Assembly: GCF_964355755.1 (NCBI RefSeq)
Contig: NC_092670.1
Coordinates: 25,283,795-25,347,794 of the forward strand
DNA: 64,000 nt
DNA from: Antedon mediterranea
Taxonomy: Eukaryota; Echinodermata; Crinoidea; Comatulida; Antedonidae
Direction of reading: 5' to 3'
Position 1 is the first letter of the stretch. Each line of letters begins with the position of its first letter. The notes under the pieces were generated by a model that was not told where the DNA came from, searched no databases, and saw nothing but the letters and a program-made list of their open reading frames with translations. Shown here piece after piece: positions 46,960 to 59,500 of the stretch. The translations under genes were made by a program, and so were the position numbers.

Positions 46960-49062
46960 TCCCAGTGGTTTTCTTTGTCTTTCGAATTTTGTCGCTCAAT
47001 TTAACATCGTGGTCTCAATTGCAATAACTCTGAAATTTGCAATCAAGTGACCAGCTGAATTAAAATGTTCGGCTACAGGTTGATCAAGCTTTAATGTTTT
47101 GATCTGTGTTGTTGTGTCATTCTCATACCGAGAGTGTTTTTTGTTTCTCCGACGTACCATTTACCACAAATTACAGTATATGAGATAAATGCCGTTTTTG
47201 GTTAGACAATAATGGTTGTCTTATCCGGAAAATGCGGCCAGTTGGTTACTTTTTAGTAGAGTCAACCGATGAACAAGTTTTGCAAGACTGTGGACTGTAG
47301 AATGGACATTATGTTTCTCAATAATAGCCCGTAATGGAGGCAACCTAGGGTGACTAAGTTTGTGATCAATTGCACTCTGGTCGAATTTGGCTGACGTGGT
47401 TTTTACGTCAGTGTCTGTGATATCGGGAATATCTTTTGATTTCTTTATAGCAGTTTCAATTCCTTGTAATTTCTATTCCGGAGATGTCCGTTTAGTTCAT
47501 TTGTACGATTCTGAAAATCTAAATCTGAAGAACAGATACGTCTGATACGTAGCCTATGGCCTAATTATGCTTGACTGTACGGTGTGTTTTTAATACAGTG
47601 TCGGGGATGACAACTGCTAGGTAGCAGGTACATATTTTATCCATGGGTTTACGGAATAAGTCAGTTTTGAGTGTACCATTTTCTATTGTCACTTTAGTTT
47701 AGTAGCTGTAAATTTGATAGTATGGGTGGGCTGAGTTAATATTCAGAAGAAATGAATCCAGATTATCTTCACCAACATGTCGTCATCTAAACCAAACAAG
47801 TGGTTTATTAGGTTGGAGGGACAGAAAATTGGCCTCAAATTGTCCCATAAAAATTTTGCAAAAGATGGCGCCATTTTTGTGCCCACATTGTCAAAAATAA
47901 AATTGTTGGTTTAAATCAACATGACCAATTCTCGTAAATAGGCTTTAGTAGGCGTTTTGACTGGAATTTGTTTGTAATTTAAAATGCATGCGTCGGCTCC
48001 TTCTTTGTGAGGGATATTAGTATACAACGATGAAACATCTAATGTAGTCAGAACAGAATTATTAGGTAAATCTTGAATTTTGCGGATAAAGTCCGTGGAG
48101 TTCTGAATGTACGACGGGAGATCAGTCACATGGTCTAAGTAAATCCACATATTCAGAAATGTTCTCTGTAGCAGTGCCATTGCTCGAAATAATGGGTCTA
48201 CCAGGATTGTCTGCTTTGTGGATTTTAGGTAAGAAGTAAAATCTGCCTGGAACTGAATTAACCTGTGCCAAATGGGGTCCAAACTTAGGATCGATGGAGT
48301 GTTATTTACCATCACAGAAATAGATTTTGCCACCTTATCCGCAATTTCCGTGGTGGGACCATTACGATAATGAAGAGGATTTTTTAGCTGTCTTAAGGAC
48401 TCCTCTTAATAACATTTTATGTTCATAGCGCCGACAGTGGCAGAACCTTTATCAGCGGTTTTAATGATGATATCACTACGCTGACGCAATTTGACAATGG
48501 CATGCCTCTCTTGTTTAGAGATTGTCACGTTGATCTGGACCAGGGATGTAGTTTTGTAAATCCTTCTCAATAGCCTGAATAAATGTTTCTAAAGCTGGAC
48601 AACGATGTTTAGGTGTATTCCAGGAACTTTTTGGTTTAAATTTATTAAAGTTGCCATCGTTTTGCGTGGTGTTGCTGTCGATTTGTGATGTCCCCTCTGG
48701 GACATTACCTTGATTTCTTACGGAAATCTTTGGTGCTAATCCTGAGTTTGTTTTGAAACGCGGATGCAGGATGTTCTCTTTTTAACTTCTTAGTTCTAGA
48801 GTGAATTTCAACGTCAAACTCTTTGAGGATTTTGCGGCAATTGCCAATTTGGATCTCATTAAGTTGACAGGTATTTTTGTAAAGGACAGCGTTTCAACGA
48901 GAACGCATGACATCTTTTGCGAATGGAATACCAGATGTGACATGGAATTTAAGTCCTTTAGGGACCAAATGTTTATAACGATGTTTAAGAAAAGTACATA
49001 AATTGTCGATACCTGGCACGTTTCTCGGACAGGCGACGTAGAATTGAAAAATTAGCCAAAGT
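46960..49062 (-). pseudogene. Penelope-like retroelement remnant (reverse transcriptase plus GIY-YIG-type endonuclease)
   Basis: Read on the minus strand from 49062, the order is an N-terminal region with LVPKGLKFH, a PxLE block (HRCPALETFIQAIEKDL), then DIIIKTADKGSA. Next is the longest open piece (48333-47911), with LPSYIQNSTDFIRKI and TTLDVSSLYTNIPHKEGA, typical of Penelope-like reverse transcriptases. GTKMAPSFA follows, with part of the preceding motif deleted. The YIDD catalytic region is not intact, and several frameshifts and stops follow. Near 47150-47000 come YVGETKNTLGMR and PVAEHFNSAGH, which match the C-terminal GIY-YIG-like endonuclease of these elements. It is a decayed, non-functional copy. 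The ends are approximate and no flanking LTR-like repeats were found. Confidence 0.85.
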
Positions 49063-49521
49063 GCCCTCCAGGATTACAGCAAAGTCGGATCAAAATTGAT
49101 ACAAACAGTAGAAAATATATATAAATCCAAAGGCAAAATACTAAAAAATGAAAATGCTGTGGGTATCAGTGGCTGGATCTCAATGGAGATACCAAAAAAA
49201 AAATCGAAAAGCTAAATCAAAACGATAAAGTAAAACAGCCATAAAAGTTAGCAGAGCTTTCGGGCAACACTAGCGAAGGTACTTGGAAAAAGATAGATAG
49301 ACTTATCAGGCAAACGCTGCCTGAATGAACATGAATAAATGAAATAAAACATAAGAGGCACAAGGCTGATGAATATAATGTGGAGATAGTAATGGGTAGT
49401 ATTTGGTATTTATATCGTTTCAAATTAATTTATTAATTTTAATTTCAGTATATCAGTGGAGGCCCAACTAGTCAGAAGGCTCCACTGATTGTGAGACCTT
49501 TTTACAATTTACAATAATTAT

Positions 49522-49911
49522 TCATTTGTATTGAAGAAGCAGATGATGAATTAATAACAAACTGTTAATGAGTGAGGTCTTCACAACCGGTTCAACTCCG
49601 TTTTCTGTCTTACGCCCCTGTATTACGGTTTGCATTTGTCTGGTCAAACCATCTATACAATTTGTCGTGTCAAAACCCTTCGATAACCTCGACGTTTTAA
49701 TCAATGATTTGCCTTTATATTTACCCCGAGGTAAATAATTGAAATGGCCGTCACGACAATAACTAACTCTTTCAACCATGACAATGTAGTCGGTAGTTCG
49801 AAACACACGAGATCTTAGTACAGGAGGATTACGTATTACACTGTCAATTTTAGAATCAATACTCTGCAGTTGTCCAGAATGGCTTTGTCGCGGAAAAAGA
49901 GTTACATCCAC
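49522..49911 (-). other. Unrecognised 129-codon open frame overlapping the acyl-CoA synthetase start
   Basis: A continuous minus-strand frame has ordinary amino-acid composition (for example FRTTDYIVMVERVSYC, FNYLPRGKYKGKS). It overlaps the first 33 bases of the acyl-CoA synthetase coding region on the other strand. There is no recognised family, no paralogue upstream of the second synthetase and no splice evidence. It may be chance, an antisense exon or a mobile-element scrap. Confidence 0.2.
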
Positions 49912-52900
49912 ATCCCCAGTCTAAAGCCATTTATTGGGCTGACGATACACGAAATGTTGGAAGAGAGAGTGAAGAAAAATCCGGACAGAGAAATGCTTGT
50001 TTTTGTCGGCGATAATGAACGAGTTACTTTTGCTGAATTTAAGAAAAGGGTAAGCAACTGTTTAATGTACATTGGGCTACTAAGATCTACGGATTGTTAA
50101 CAAACAACAATTTCTACTTTTTGTTTTAAAACAGTGCAGTATCATTTATGTCGTATTCGATTGGGAACTTTCGTTGTCAACATAAAGATTCATTGAGTAC
50201 TTTTTGTATTCGAATTGTAAAACAGATTGTGCTCAAATAGAAAATCATTCGAATAGAAAACGTTAACAACGCAAGCTTTTTCGTTAATAACAATCTCAAC
50301 CAAAAAAACTCCGTTAAATAAGTACTCAACGGAACAAGGCAATATACATGGCTGCAGTCGCGTGCTTAGGTTAGTGTTTACCGACCAACCGACCGACATA
50401 GTGCGCTGTAGAGTCGCGTTGCACGCGACTAAAAAGTGTAGGCCTACTCAGCGGTAAAGAGTCCCAATCAAATACGACAATTGTATGATAGATGTGCCTA
50501 AAATTAAATCAAATTAACAAGTGGTGGCCAATGAATAAGCACTGCAGCGTTTCAATGGAGCGCATAGAGCGTGACTCGTCATTTCCGTTTAGTGAAGTGC
50601 ATAGGTCGACTAAATCTGAAATATTTCTATTTCTTTCATTCTTATTTCAGGTAGTAGACTTAGCAGCCGGGTTCCTACTCAAACTTGGTCTTCGTCGTGG
50701 TGATCGTATAGCTGTTATAGGTGCTAACCACGTAGAATGGCCACTTATAACGGGTGCAGCGAGAGCTATAGGCGTATGTGTGGTAGGTACCATAGCTATG
50801 GTATATAGACTAACGATAAATTTACTATGGGCCTAATTTTAAACCGTGAAATATTTATTCTTAAAATAAAATGTATCTATTTTTTTCTTCAGGTTAATCT
50901 GCTAATTGGTCATACTCCTCAAATTTTTAAGAATATAATGACACAGGTATGTCATAAGTACCATCGTATCTTATTATTCTCTTTTTTAAAACAATATAAT
51001 AATGAATCAAATTTACACTTTGCTAACAAGTTATGGAATAGGCAAGGAGCGCCCAATGTAGAACACAAAAACCCGTATTATATATTTTAGAATAGGAGGA
51101 TGCATACATCTTCATTAAAACTATATTGCAGTCGGTGTCAAAAGCTTGTTGGCACAAACAAGGTAGATAATTGTAATGTAATAGTACAACATGATGACTA
51201 AATATGTTCTGATATAATTCCTTTCATCTATTATGGTTATATAAATATCCACCAACATGTATTATATTAACAGGTATCTTGCAAAGCGCTGTTCATAACT
51301 CGTAGCCCGGACACACTTTACCCGATGGTTTGTGAAATGATTCCAGAGTTAAGTGAAAGTAATCCAGGTGACCTGAATTCAAAACAGTGAGTATAATAAC
51401 AAAATAATGTAAATATTATGTAAATAGCTTCTACATTAGACTACAAACCACAAATGTTCATATGCCTATATACCGTACATACTCTTAAATATACTTGTAT
51501 ACTGGTCTCTATAGGTTCTCCAACTTAAAGAAGATCATAGCCGCTGGTTCAAATTGTAAAAGGTAAACAATATTTATTTACGTACTATATTACATTCCTA
51601 ACACCCGAGTAAATAAAATATATATATATAGTGTATATATATATATATTGTCAATAAAATATATCTATAGAGCCTCATTATATTTTTTTTTTCAGTGGAA
51701 CGTTGAATCTCGATGATATATCTGTTTCTGGATGTGAGGAAGAAGTAGCAAAAGCGGCCAAGAAAGTCACAATTGATGACGTCAGCCATTTCAATATGAC
51801 ATCGGTACAGTCATATTATGATGGATTCAACCAAACGCTTCGAAATTTCTTAAGATTCACAAAGTCTTAAGACAAAAATAACTAATTTGAGAATCTTAAG
51901 TTGAGGTTGAACAAAGTTTTAACCGATAATCTGATTTTATGATCTATATGTTTTTTTTAACAACAGGGCACAACTGGATCACCAAAGTTAGCAACGTTTA
52001 CGCATTTCCTGACACTCAATGACAATATATTTGTACCAGATCAATTTGACGAGAAACAAGTAAGTTAACATTTGTCGTATTCGATTGGGAACTTTCGTTT
52101 TCAACGTAAAGATTCGTTGAGTACTTTTTGTATTCGAATTGTAAATTTGTGCTCAACAGAAAGTCATTCGAATAGAAAACGTTGACAACGAAAGCTTTTT
52201 CGTTAAGAACAATCTCAACGCTCAAAATACTCCGTTAAAGAAGTACTCAACGGAAAAACTGTACTCAACGGTGAAAGTCTAAATCGAATACGACAATTGA
52301 TATATCTACACGTGAGTACGATACTGCGATTGTCACGTGACCAACTGTGCGAAGAAAAAGTTTATGGTTTTATATGTTGCTGTATACTGTAGGGATCTAT
52401 GAGTAACATGGATGGAGGAGAAGAAAAAAAGAGGATGATGATGATGATAAAAACTAAAATATTGATTATTACAACTAAAGCATTAATGATGATTATTGAG
52501 TAAGATTATTTTTATACTAGATAAATAAATTTGCATGCATCAGCAACATGGCATACGTTGGAGCAACGCAATTTAGTCAAGTAGCACCACTTCTGTTCGG
52601 TACAACTTCAGTGTTTCCTTCACCAACCTACACATTTGAAAAGTTTCTTCAGGCCGTCGAAGCAGAAAGGTAAATTTAGTCCCCAATGTAAATCTACGCA
52701 CAAGTGAAAAAGACCGTACAGACAATTTTTTAATCTGAAGTTGCCCCGTGCGCGTGCCCATGGGTGTCACGAATAGTCTGCTTCTACGAATTCTTAAAAA
52801 AAAAAAAAATTATGATGTGATATTCTTTATCAGATGCAACTCATTCTTGTTGATGATTGATGGTGCGGTCAATCTTGCCTATAATCCTATTTGTGACAAG

Positions 52901-55561
52901 TACGACCTGTCTTCATTAAAATCAGGTAGGCCTAAATAATATACAGCATAACTACGTACATCTGTAAAATATTAATGAATAAAAATCGTTCGATTGGTGG
53001 TTTCGCACACCAAAACGCAATCTGCACGGCTGGTGGCTCAAACACGCACACACTCGCTTACAGTTGACCAAATATCTTATTATTTTTTAAACTAAAGGTA
53101 TAACAGGTGGTTCGCCCATTCCACCAGGTGTAGTTTTCGAGTTGAACAGAAAGCGTGGAATTCGTCTGTTGGTACGTACTTTATATGCTGCTATGAACGT
53201 CACTGATGACTTGAAAGCAAGCGTTGCATAACAAAAGTCTGTTTTTCTTTTGACACCAGAATGCTTATGGGGCTACAGAAGCAACCACAGTCAGCTCGAC
53301 GATAGTCGAGGATGGTCCAGATGTTTGGAATACAACAGGCCGCCCTGTACCAAACACCGAAGTAAGGCCAAGTCTTGATCTTATATTTTTCCGAACAGAG
53401 TGGTTCGTCCCATTACTGTAATGTACGCCGACAATATTTTTAAAAAATCTATTTTTTGCAGCTTCAAATAGTTGATGAAGAAGGATGTCCCGTAGAAGTG
53501 GGGGAAACAGGAGAGGTTTGGGTACGAAGTCCGGTTGCGTTCGGGGGTTACTATGGTGATATTGAGAAAACAAAGCAGGCAATCACTGAAAACGGATGGA
53601 TTAAAATGGGGTACTATCACAACTTGTAAATTTACTTAATATTGAATAAATTATAAATCAATTAAAATTTGACCGAATGTAGTCTAATATGTGAATACTT
53701 AGGTAGCACATTTTTCTAAATTATATTTTTTAGAGATGTTGGTAAGCTAAGTGCAGATGGCTATCTGACAATAGTTGGTCGAATTAAGGTAATCGAATTA
53801 AATAACTGCAAACAAGGTACTATACTGGAAATGGATTATCACTCTCAGTTTAAGCGAATTTTGTAATTGATCTCAGACAGTACCTTGTAGAACCCATTGG
53901 AAAAAGTGTTTAAACGTTGTTTTACTTTTTGATCGAATAAAGTCAATCACTCAATGCACTTTATTTTTAGGACATAATTATCAGAAAAGGTTTTAATATC
54001 CATCCATCAGAAGTGGAGAGTTTAGTAATAACTCATTCAGCCGTAAACAGGGCGCAGGTACAGTATATTTCATAAACTTTTCTATTTGTACTGTACTATG
54101 CCTTTTGCACATACGCAGTTTGGCGAATAAAGACGTTTAATTAAATTTCGCAAAAAGCACTGAATAGTTTTATTACATTAACCGAATTCAGAAAAAAACC
54201 TCCACGCTCAAATACATTGAAGACAAATGTCAATCTTTCAGGTTTTATCAATTCCAGATTACAGAGTCGGTGAAGATGTATGTGTATGTGTTACGTAAGT
54301 ATTATTTTCATATACCAAAATTAAAATTATTTTATACAATAAAGAATCTCAATAAGCGTTTTCAATAAATCATTAATTCATCATCATTATCTTAAATCGC
54401 CACTGTACGTTTTTCAGCAAGCATGTGTATAGGTCCAAATGTGAAAAGTAATGTTCCCTTATTCATGTTTGCCATCCATGTTGTTTTTAAGTTCGCTTTT
54501 GGTCTTTCGCTGAGCGATCTTAGCTAGTGAGTTTCATTAATCGGACCATATGACCAAACCATGTCCGCCTTCTTTTCTTTACATCCTTAACCCACTCAAC
54601 ATGTGAAAAGTTATGTTCTCTTATTAATGTTTGCCATCCATGTTGTTTTCGCTTTTGGTTTTTCGCTGAACGATCTTAGCTGGTAAGTTAAGTTTTCATT
54701 TAATCGGAGCATATGACCAAACCATGTCGGCCTTCTTTTCTCTACATCCTTAACCCACTCAACATGTGAAAAGTAATGTTCTCTTATTCATGTTTGCCAT
54801 CCATGTTGTTTTCGCTTTCGGTCTTTCGCTGAGCGATCTTAGCTGGTAAGTTTTCATTTAATCGGAGCATTATGACCAAACCATGTCAGCCTTCATTTCT
54901 TTACATCCTTAACCCACTCAATCTCTCCTGTTCATTTATACAAATCGTCATTTTTTATTTTCACAGAATATTCAAAAGTCTTCTGAATAAAAGACAAGAT
55001 TAAATTTGTATATTATATGTGATAACATAATTTCATTTACCGTTTGTATTTTATTAAACTTTTTAATAACTAAACTACGTTGTATTATTTCAGTTTAAAT
55101 GAAGGTTGCAATGTCAGAGAAGAAGAATTGAAAACGTTCTTTGAGGAAAAGGTAATCATCCTATGTTGTCACATAACAAGCAAAATACATGATGGCTCAG
55201 ATTCTTGGAACATCCCATCATCCTTATTAAAATCCATCTTAAGTGTATAAAAAAACCAACGATATTTTCCATTGTACAATTGTTCACGATATTGGTTTTT
55301 TTTTTTCAGATGTCGGATTTAATCCAGCCGTCTTACTTTCTAATTTTCGACTCCTTCCCATCTGGCGCTACTGGAAAGGTATGTTATTATTAGACCACAA
55401 TCAGCCCATTGTTTTATCATTACTACAGTTATTGGCCTACTGTATGTAGAAGGAAAATGTAATTTTAAATCTATACGTATCATTTACAGGTGGATCGTAA
55501 GAAGCTCCAAGAGATGGCTATTGGTCGAATTAAATTACCAGAAACTCCTTATGCTGAATAA
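49879..55561 (+). CDS. ACSF2-like acyl-CoA synthetase, paralogue A (18 exons, 559 aa)
   Basis: The exons are 49879-50049, 50651-50782, 50893-50946, 51274-51386, 51515-51562, 51696-51804, 51967-52059, 52521-52669, 52834-52925, 53098-53171, 53260-53361, 53462-53610, 53734-53788, 53971-54057, 54242-54294, 55094-55151, 55310-55378 and 55490-55561. This is an ANL-superfamily enzyme that activates fatty acids with ATP and CoA. The closest family I recognise is ACSF2 (VSCKALFITRS and PGDLNSKQ match its VGCKALVFPKQ and PGALKSQR). Motifs seen are P-loop TSGTTGSPK (split by an intron), NAYGATE, GRIKD, NIHPSEVE and the C-terminal lysine in GATGKV. Oddities: the hinge TGD is MGD, the A4 histidine region reads NMAYV, and RGGEN is RKGFN. 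It is about 55 residues shorter than human ACSF2, lacking an obvious mitochondrial leader, so it may be cytosolic. Start chosen by agreement with paralogue B. Introns 1 and 7 hold a MITE. Confidence 0.92.
50149..50479. mobile_element. TGTCGTATTCGATTGG MITE, long copy
   Basis: The ends are TGTCGTATTCGATTGGGA and the inverse TCCCAATCAAATACGACA. Internal AGTACTTTTTGTATTCGAAT, GAAAACGTT and AGTACTCAACGG blocks are shared with the shorter copy at 52073-52295. It lies in intron 1 of synthetase paralogue A and is absent from the corresponding intron of paralogue B. Confidence 0.75.
52073..52295. mobile_element. TGTCGTATTCGATTGG MITE, short copy
   Basis: It has the same ends and internal words as 50149-50479 with about 110 bp less interior. 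It lies in intron 7 of paralogue A, starting 13 bases past the exon 7 donor. Not seen in the equivalent intron of paralogue B, so insertion probably followed the gene duplication. Confidence 0.75.
54441..54925. repeat. About 160-bp direct repeat, three copies
   Basis: Copies begin at about 54441, 54603 and 54774 with GTGAAAAGT and share TTATTCATGTTTGCCATCCA, TCGCTGAGCGATCTTAGCT and CATATGACCAAACCATGTC. They lie in intron 15 of paralogue A and are a likely recent local triplication. Confidence 0.85.
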
Positions 55562-56553
55562 AGTAAATGTAAAGTTGCATGATGATCAAAACAACCATAG
55601 TAATTTATTATAGCATTATCAAACATACAATTAACTTTAAAAACTTTATTTAGTAGTGTAGATTAAGTCTTATGTAGTATCCAAGCATACGGTAATTTCA
55701 GTCAAAGTGTATGCTGGTATTTTAATTTAGATTACCTTGGCACAACCAAGCTTCGAAAAATAATAGACAACTATCAGTTACCCGTCCAATTTATGGGCAC
55801 CATCTTATATTGATTGTAAGGTTCGGAAATCAAAAAGATAGTACAGTAATTATAGCACAATCAGGTTAACTGTTCCCTAGTAGGATGCAGAATATACAAA
55901 TTAATCTGTAAACGGATGTATAGCATTATACAGCATTTATATTAGAAAGATCAATAGACATACTGTGTTCTTTATATTTCAGTGTCTCTTTTCACGAACG
56001 CATACATTAAAAGAAATTGGCCTAAAAAACACGTTTTTTGTACAAATTCCCCGTTCTAACTAATTGGTATAGGGGAATACAAAGGTGCCCCAGCTCGAAC
56101 TACGCTAGTATCGAACTTGCGGTTTAAGAGGAGATAGAGGAATGATTGGTAATGATTATGGGTAACAGAAACAAAATATTGAAAAAAATAGTGATCATAT
56201 CAATAAATTATTACGTCATATGCAGACAAAATATTTTTCACTATTTTGACGTCATCAAACCTTTCACAGCCTAGTTCCACATAATGTCCGAAAAACAAAA
56301 CAATATCGATGTCATTGCATTTCAATTCTAAAACAGAAATGATATAAAACGATTTATTATGCTATTTTGGGCGAATGCATATATAGTAATAAATGTTTAT
56401 GGGAAAAAAAATGTGACCAAACACATCGATGATTATTTATTAATACAATATATGCTGGTTTTCAATTACCGTATATCGTATTGTAAAATTGTGTATAGTT
56501 CTATTAGTTTAGTTTAGTGAAATTAAACGTTCGTAAGCTGCCTAGACTCTACA
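55562..56553. other. Spacer between the tandem acyl-CoA synthetases
   Basis: This holds the 3' UTR of paralogue A and the promoter/5' UTR of paralogue B within about 1 kb. An AATAAA overlaps the stop codon of A (55557-55562). No other gene or repeat family was recognised. Confidence 0.5.
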
Positions 56554-59500
56554 ATGGCCTTGTCGCAAAATAAGAGCTACGTCCACATCCCAAGTCTGAA
56601 GCCCTTTATTGGGCTGACGATGCACGAAATGTTGGAAGAGAGAGTGAAGAAAAATCCGGACAGAGAAATGCTTGTTTTTGTCAGCGATAATGAAAGAGCT
56701 ACGTTTGCTGAATACAAGAAAAGGGTGAGCAACTGTTTCTAAAACTTACTTTAAACGCAAACACAACAACGTAGGCACAATAGAAGTAAGCTGGCCAATT
56801 ACAAGCGACAGTTCTGATGATATTTATTTTATTTATTTTTGTATTTCTTCAAAACCAACAGCAACGAAAGTTGCCACTTAAAGGTATGAAACATAAAACA
56901 GATACATTAAATACTCTAAATGAAGCAAACTAAATAAATAAGTCAATAGAAAAAAATAGCCTATTACGCGTCGTGCTTCAATTGCGTCGCGCTAAACGCC
57001 CTTACCAAGCTGCATAATGTACATTAATGAAAATAGTATTATCTCCAATAATACCGAATATTAGACTAAGAAAACAAATGAAAAAATAAAATGTTGTAGG
57101 TATTTCGTGTTAAAAGCGAATAAACATGTGTTTTAGGGTAATTTTGGGGTGCTGAATTCAAATTTGCTTTTTACCCGGTTCAATTTTTAGATCTTCACCC
57201 TTAAAATGTGAAAAACAAAAATGGCCGCCATTTCAGATTGTTTTGGCTTATAACTTGACTTGGTGTCTATACCTATGTTTGTGATTTTGATTCCAAATAT
57301 ATTGTTATTAAAGTTGCAAATATTCTATTTCAGCCGCCTTGTTGAAATCTAAGATGGCCGCCATTTAACTTGACTTTTAAGTAACATAGCAAGTTAAAAA
57401 TGGTTTCTATACCTATAGTCCAGTAAAAGTATGGTTGATAATAGAACAAATTGCAACAGAATTTTTTTTGTTTTGTCTGGTTGATATGGTCCAAATTAAC
57501 ATCATATCCAAAGTTTACCAAAATCGGACATCGGGAAGTAAGTTAATTAGCATAAATTAAAAATGGCCGCTATTTACCATTTTGAAGCCCTGTATATAAT
57601 CTCCTTAACGGTTGGTTTTACGTATAGACCACCTACTGTAAGTGCATTACTAGTAGTTATGAATGTGATTGTAAGTGCATTACTAGTAGTTATAAATGTG
57701 ATATTAAACTTCCCAATTAGGATATTTTAATTGTCATATGACGTAACTGTGACGCCATAAAGTAGTTGTGACGTAATATATTATATTATAAATGCTTAAA
57801 TGACATTATCCTATTCTAAAAAATGTAGAAACATTTTTCTGTTGAAATGAACATCATATCCAAAGTTTACCAAAATCGGACATCAAGAAGGGCGTTATTT
57901 AGCATAAATTCAAAATGGCTGCTATTTACTGAGTACCATTTTGAAGCTCCTATCTCCTTAACAAATCCACAGTACATAGATAAAAATTGTAGTCGTTGGC
58001 GCCGTCAAAATACTTATGGAAACTTTCAAAGCTAAAATGTTTTTCTTTGCCAGGAATTAAAGCTATTCAAAAGTTTCACCGTATAGGCACAGCAAATCTA
58101 CTTCACTGGCTTTTCTGATGTTTTGTTAATGTTGGACAGAACAGAAGATGCATGTTTTGAATTCATTCTTAATTCACCCTTTGTTTCTTGCAAGTACAGA
58201 TCGTTTCTCATTCGAAATGCCATTGAAGATGTTGCAATTTGCTCCCCAATGTTTTCTTTAACTACAGATTTGTCCACTATATTATCATTATTGAAATGTT
58301 TGTAATTTTGACCGCCAAAGGCACACGTTAAAGACAACGTGTTGAATGTCTGCCTCTTCAATCTAACAGATTAATTCATATCTCATTTTGGAAAGATAGA
58401 AAGAGTCGTTTAAAATTATAATCTGATAATATGAACACTTCTTTTAGGTAGTAGACTTAGCAGCCGGGTTCTTGCTCAAACTTGGTCTTCGTCGTGGTGA
58501 TCGTATAGCTGTTATAGGTGCTAACCACATAGAATGGCCACTTATAGCAGGTGCAGCGAAAGCTATAGGCGTCGGTGTGGTAGGTATACCCTTCACATAT
58601 TTTAATGAATCAAATGATCAATTTTGATACTGATATTAATTTAGTATCTGTTTTCACAATTCCGTGACAATCCGATATATTTCTGTATAATACATTATTA
58701 TTTTTTAATTTTTTTCAGGCTTACCTACTAATTGGTCATACTCTTCAAACTTTAACGAAAGTAATGTCACAGGTATAACATTTATAATGTTCCATTCATT
58801 TACCAATTTACGTATGTTCACCATACCCGTAATACACATCCATAAACTATTTTACTAACATATTCACTTGTAAGGTGCCTCTATTTCGTTTTCCGTTTTG
58901 TTTTCAGTGGATTTTTATATGGAAATTATTTTCTGAAATAATGTTGATGATCATATTATTTACAGGTATCGTGCAAAGCGCTGTTCATAACACGTAGCCC
59001 GGACACACTTTACTCAATGGCTTGTGAAATGATTCCAGAGTTAAGTGAAAGCATTCCAGGTGACCTGAATTCAAAACAGTGAGTAATACAATTGGAATAT
59101 ATTTGTATACACACTGTATTTCGAACCATTAATTATTACTATATTTAGACTAGTTTCACAGTATTGTTTATATACTGTTTCATATGATTTCTCTAGGTTC
59201 CCTTACTTGAAAAAAGTAATAGGTGCCGGTTCAAATTATAAAAGGTAAGTACTTCATAGGCCTTTTGTAACAAAAAGTAAGTGAACCTTTGGTTGTTTAG
59301 GCCTAATTTGAAATTAATTAAAGTCATTTTGCTCTTCTGTTTTATTTTCAGTGGAATGTTGAATTTCGATGATTTATCTGTTTCTGGATGTGAGGAAGAA
59401 GTAGCAAAAGTGGCTAAGAAAGTTACAATTAATGACGTCAGCCATTTTACCATGACAACGGTACAAAATATAGGCCTGATTACATAATTTAAAAAAAATT

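Noticed and set aside
48801-49001. 66-codon plus-strand frame
   Set aside because: It lies antisense to the N-terminal part of the Penelope-like element, whose minus-strand reading gives recognisable family sequence.
53265-53620. Minus-strand frames of 79 and 105 codons in the synthetase
   Set aside because: They are antisense to exons 11 and 12 of the acyl-CoA synthetase, which explain the sequence fully.
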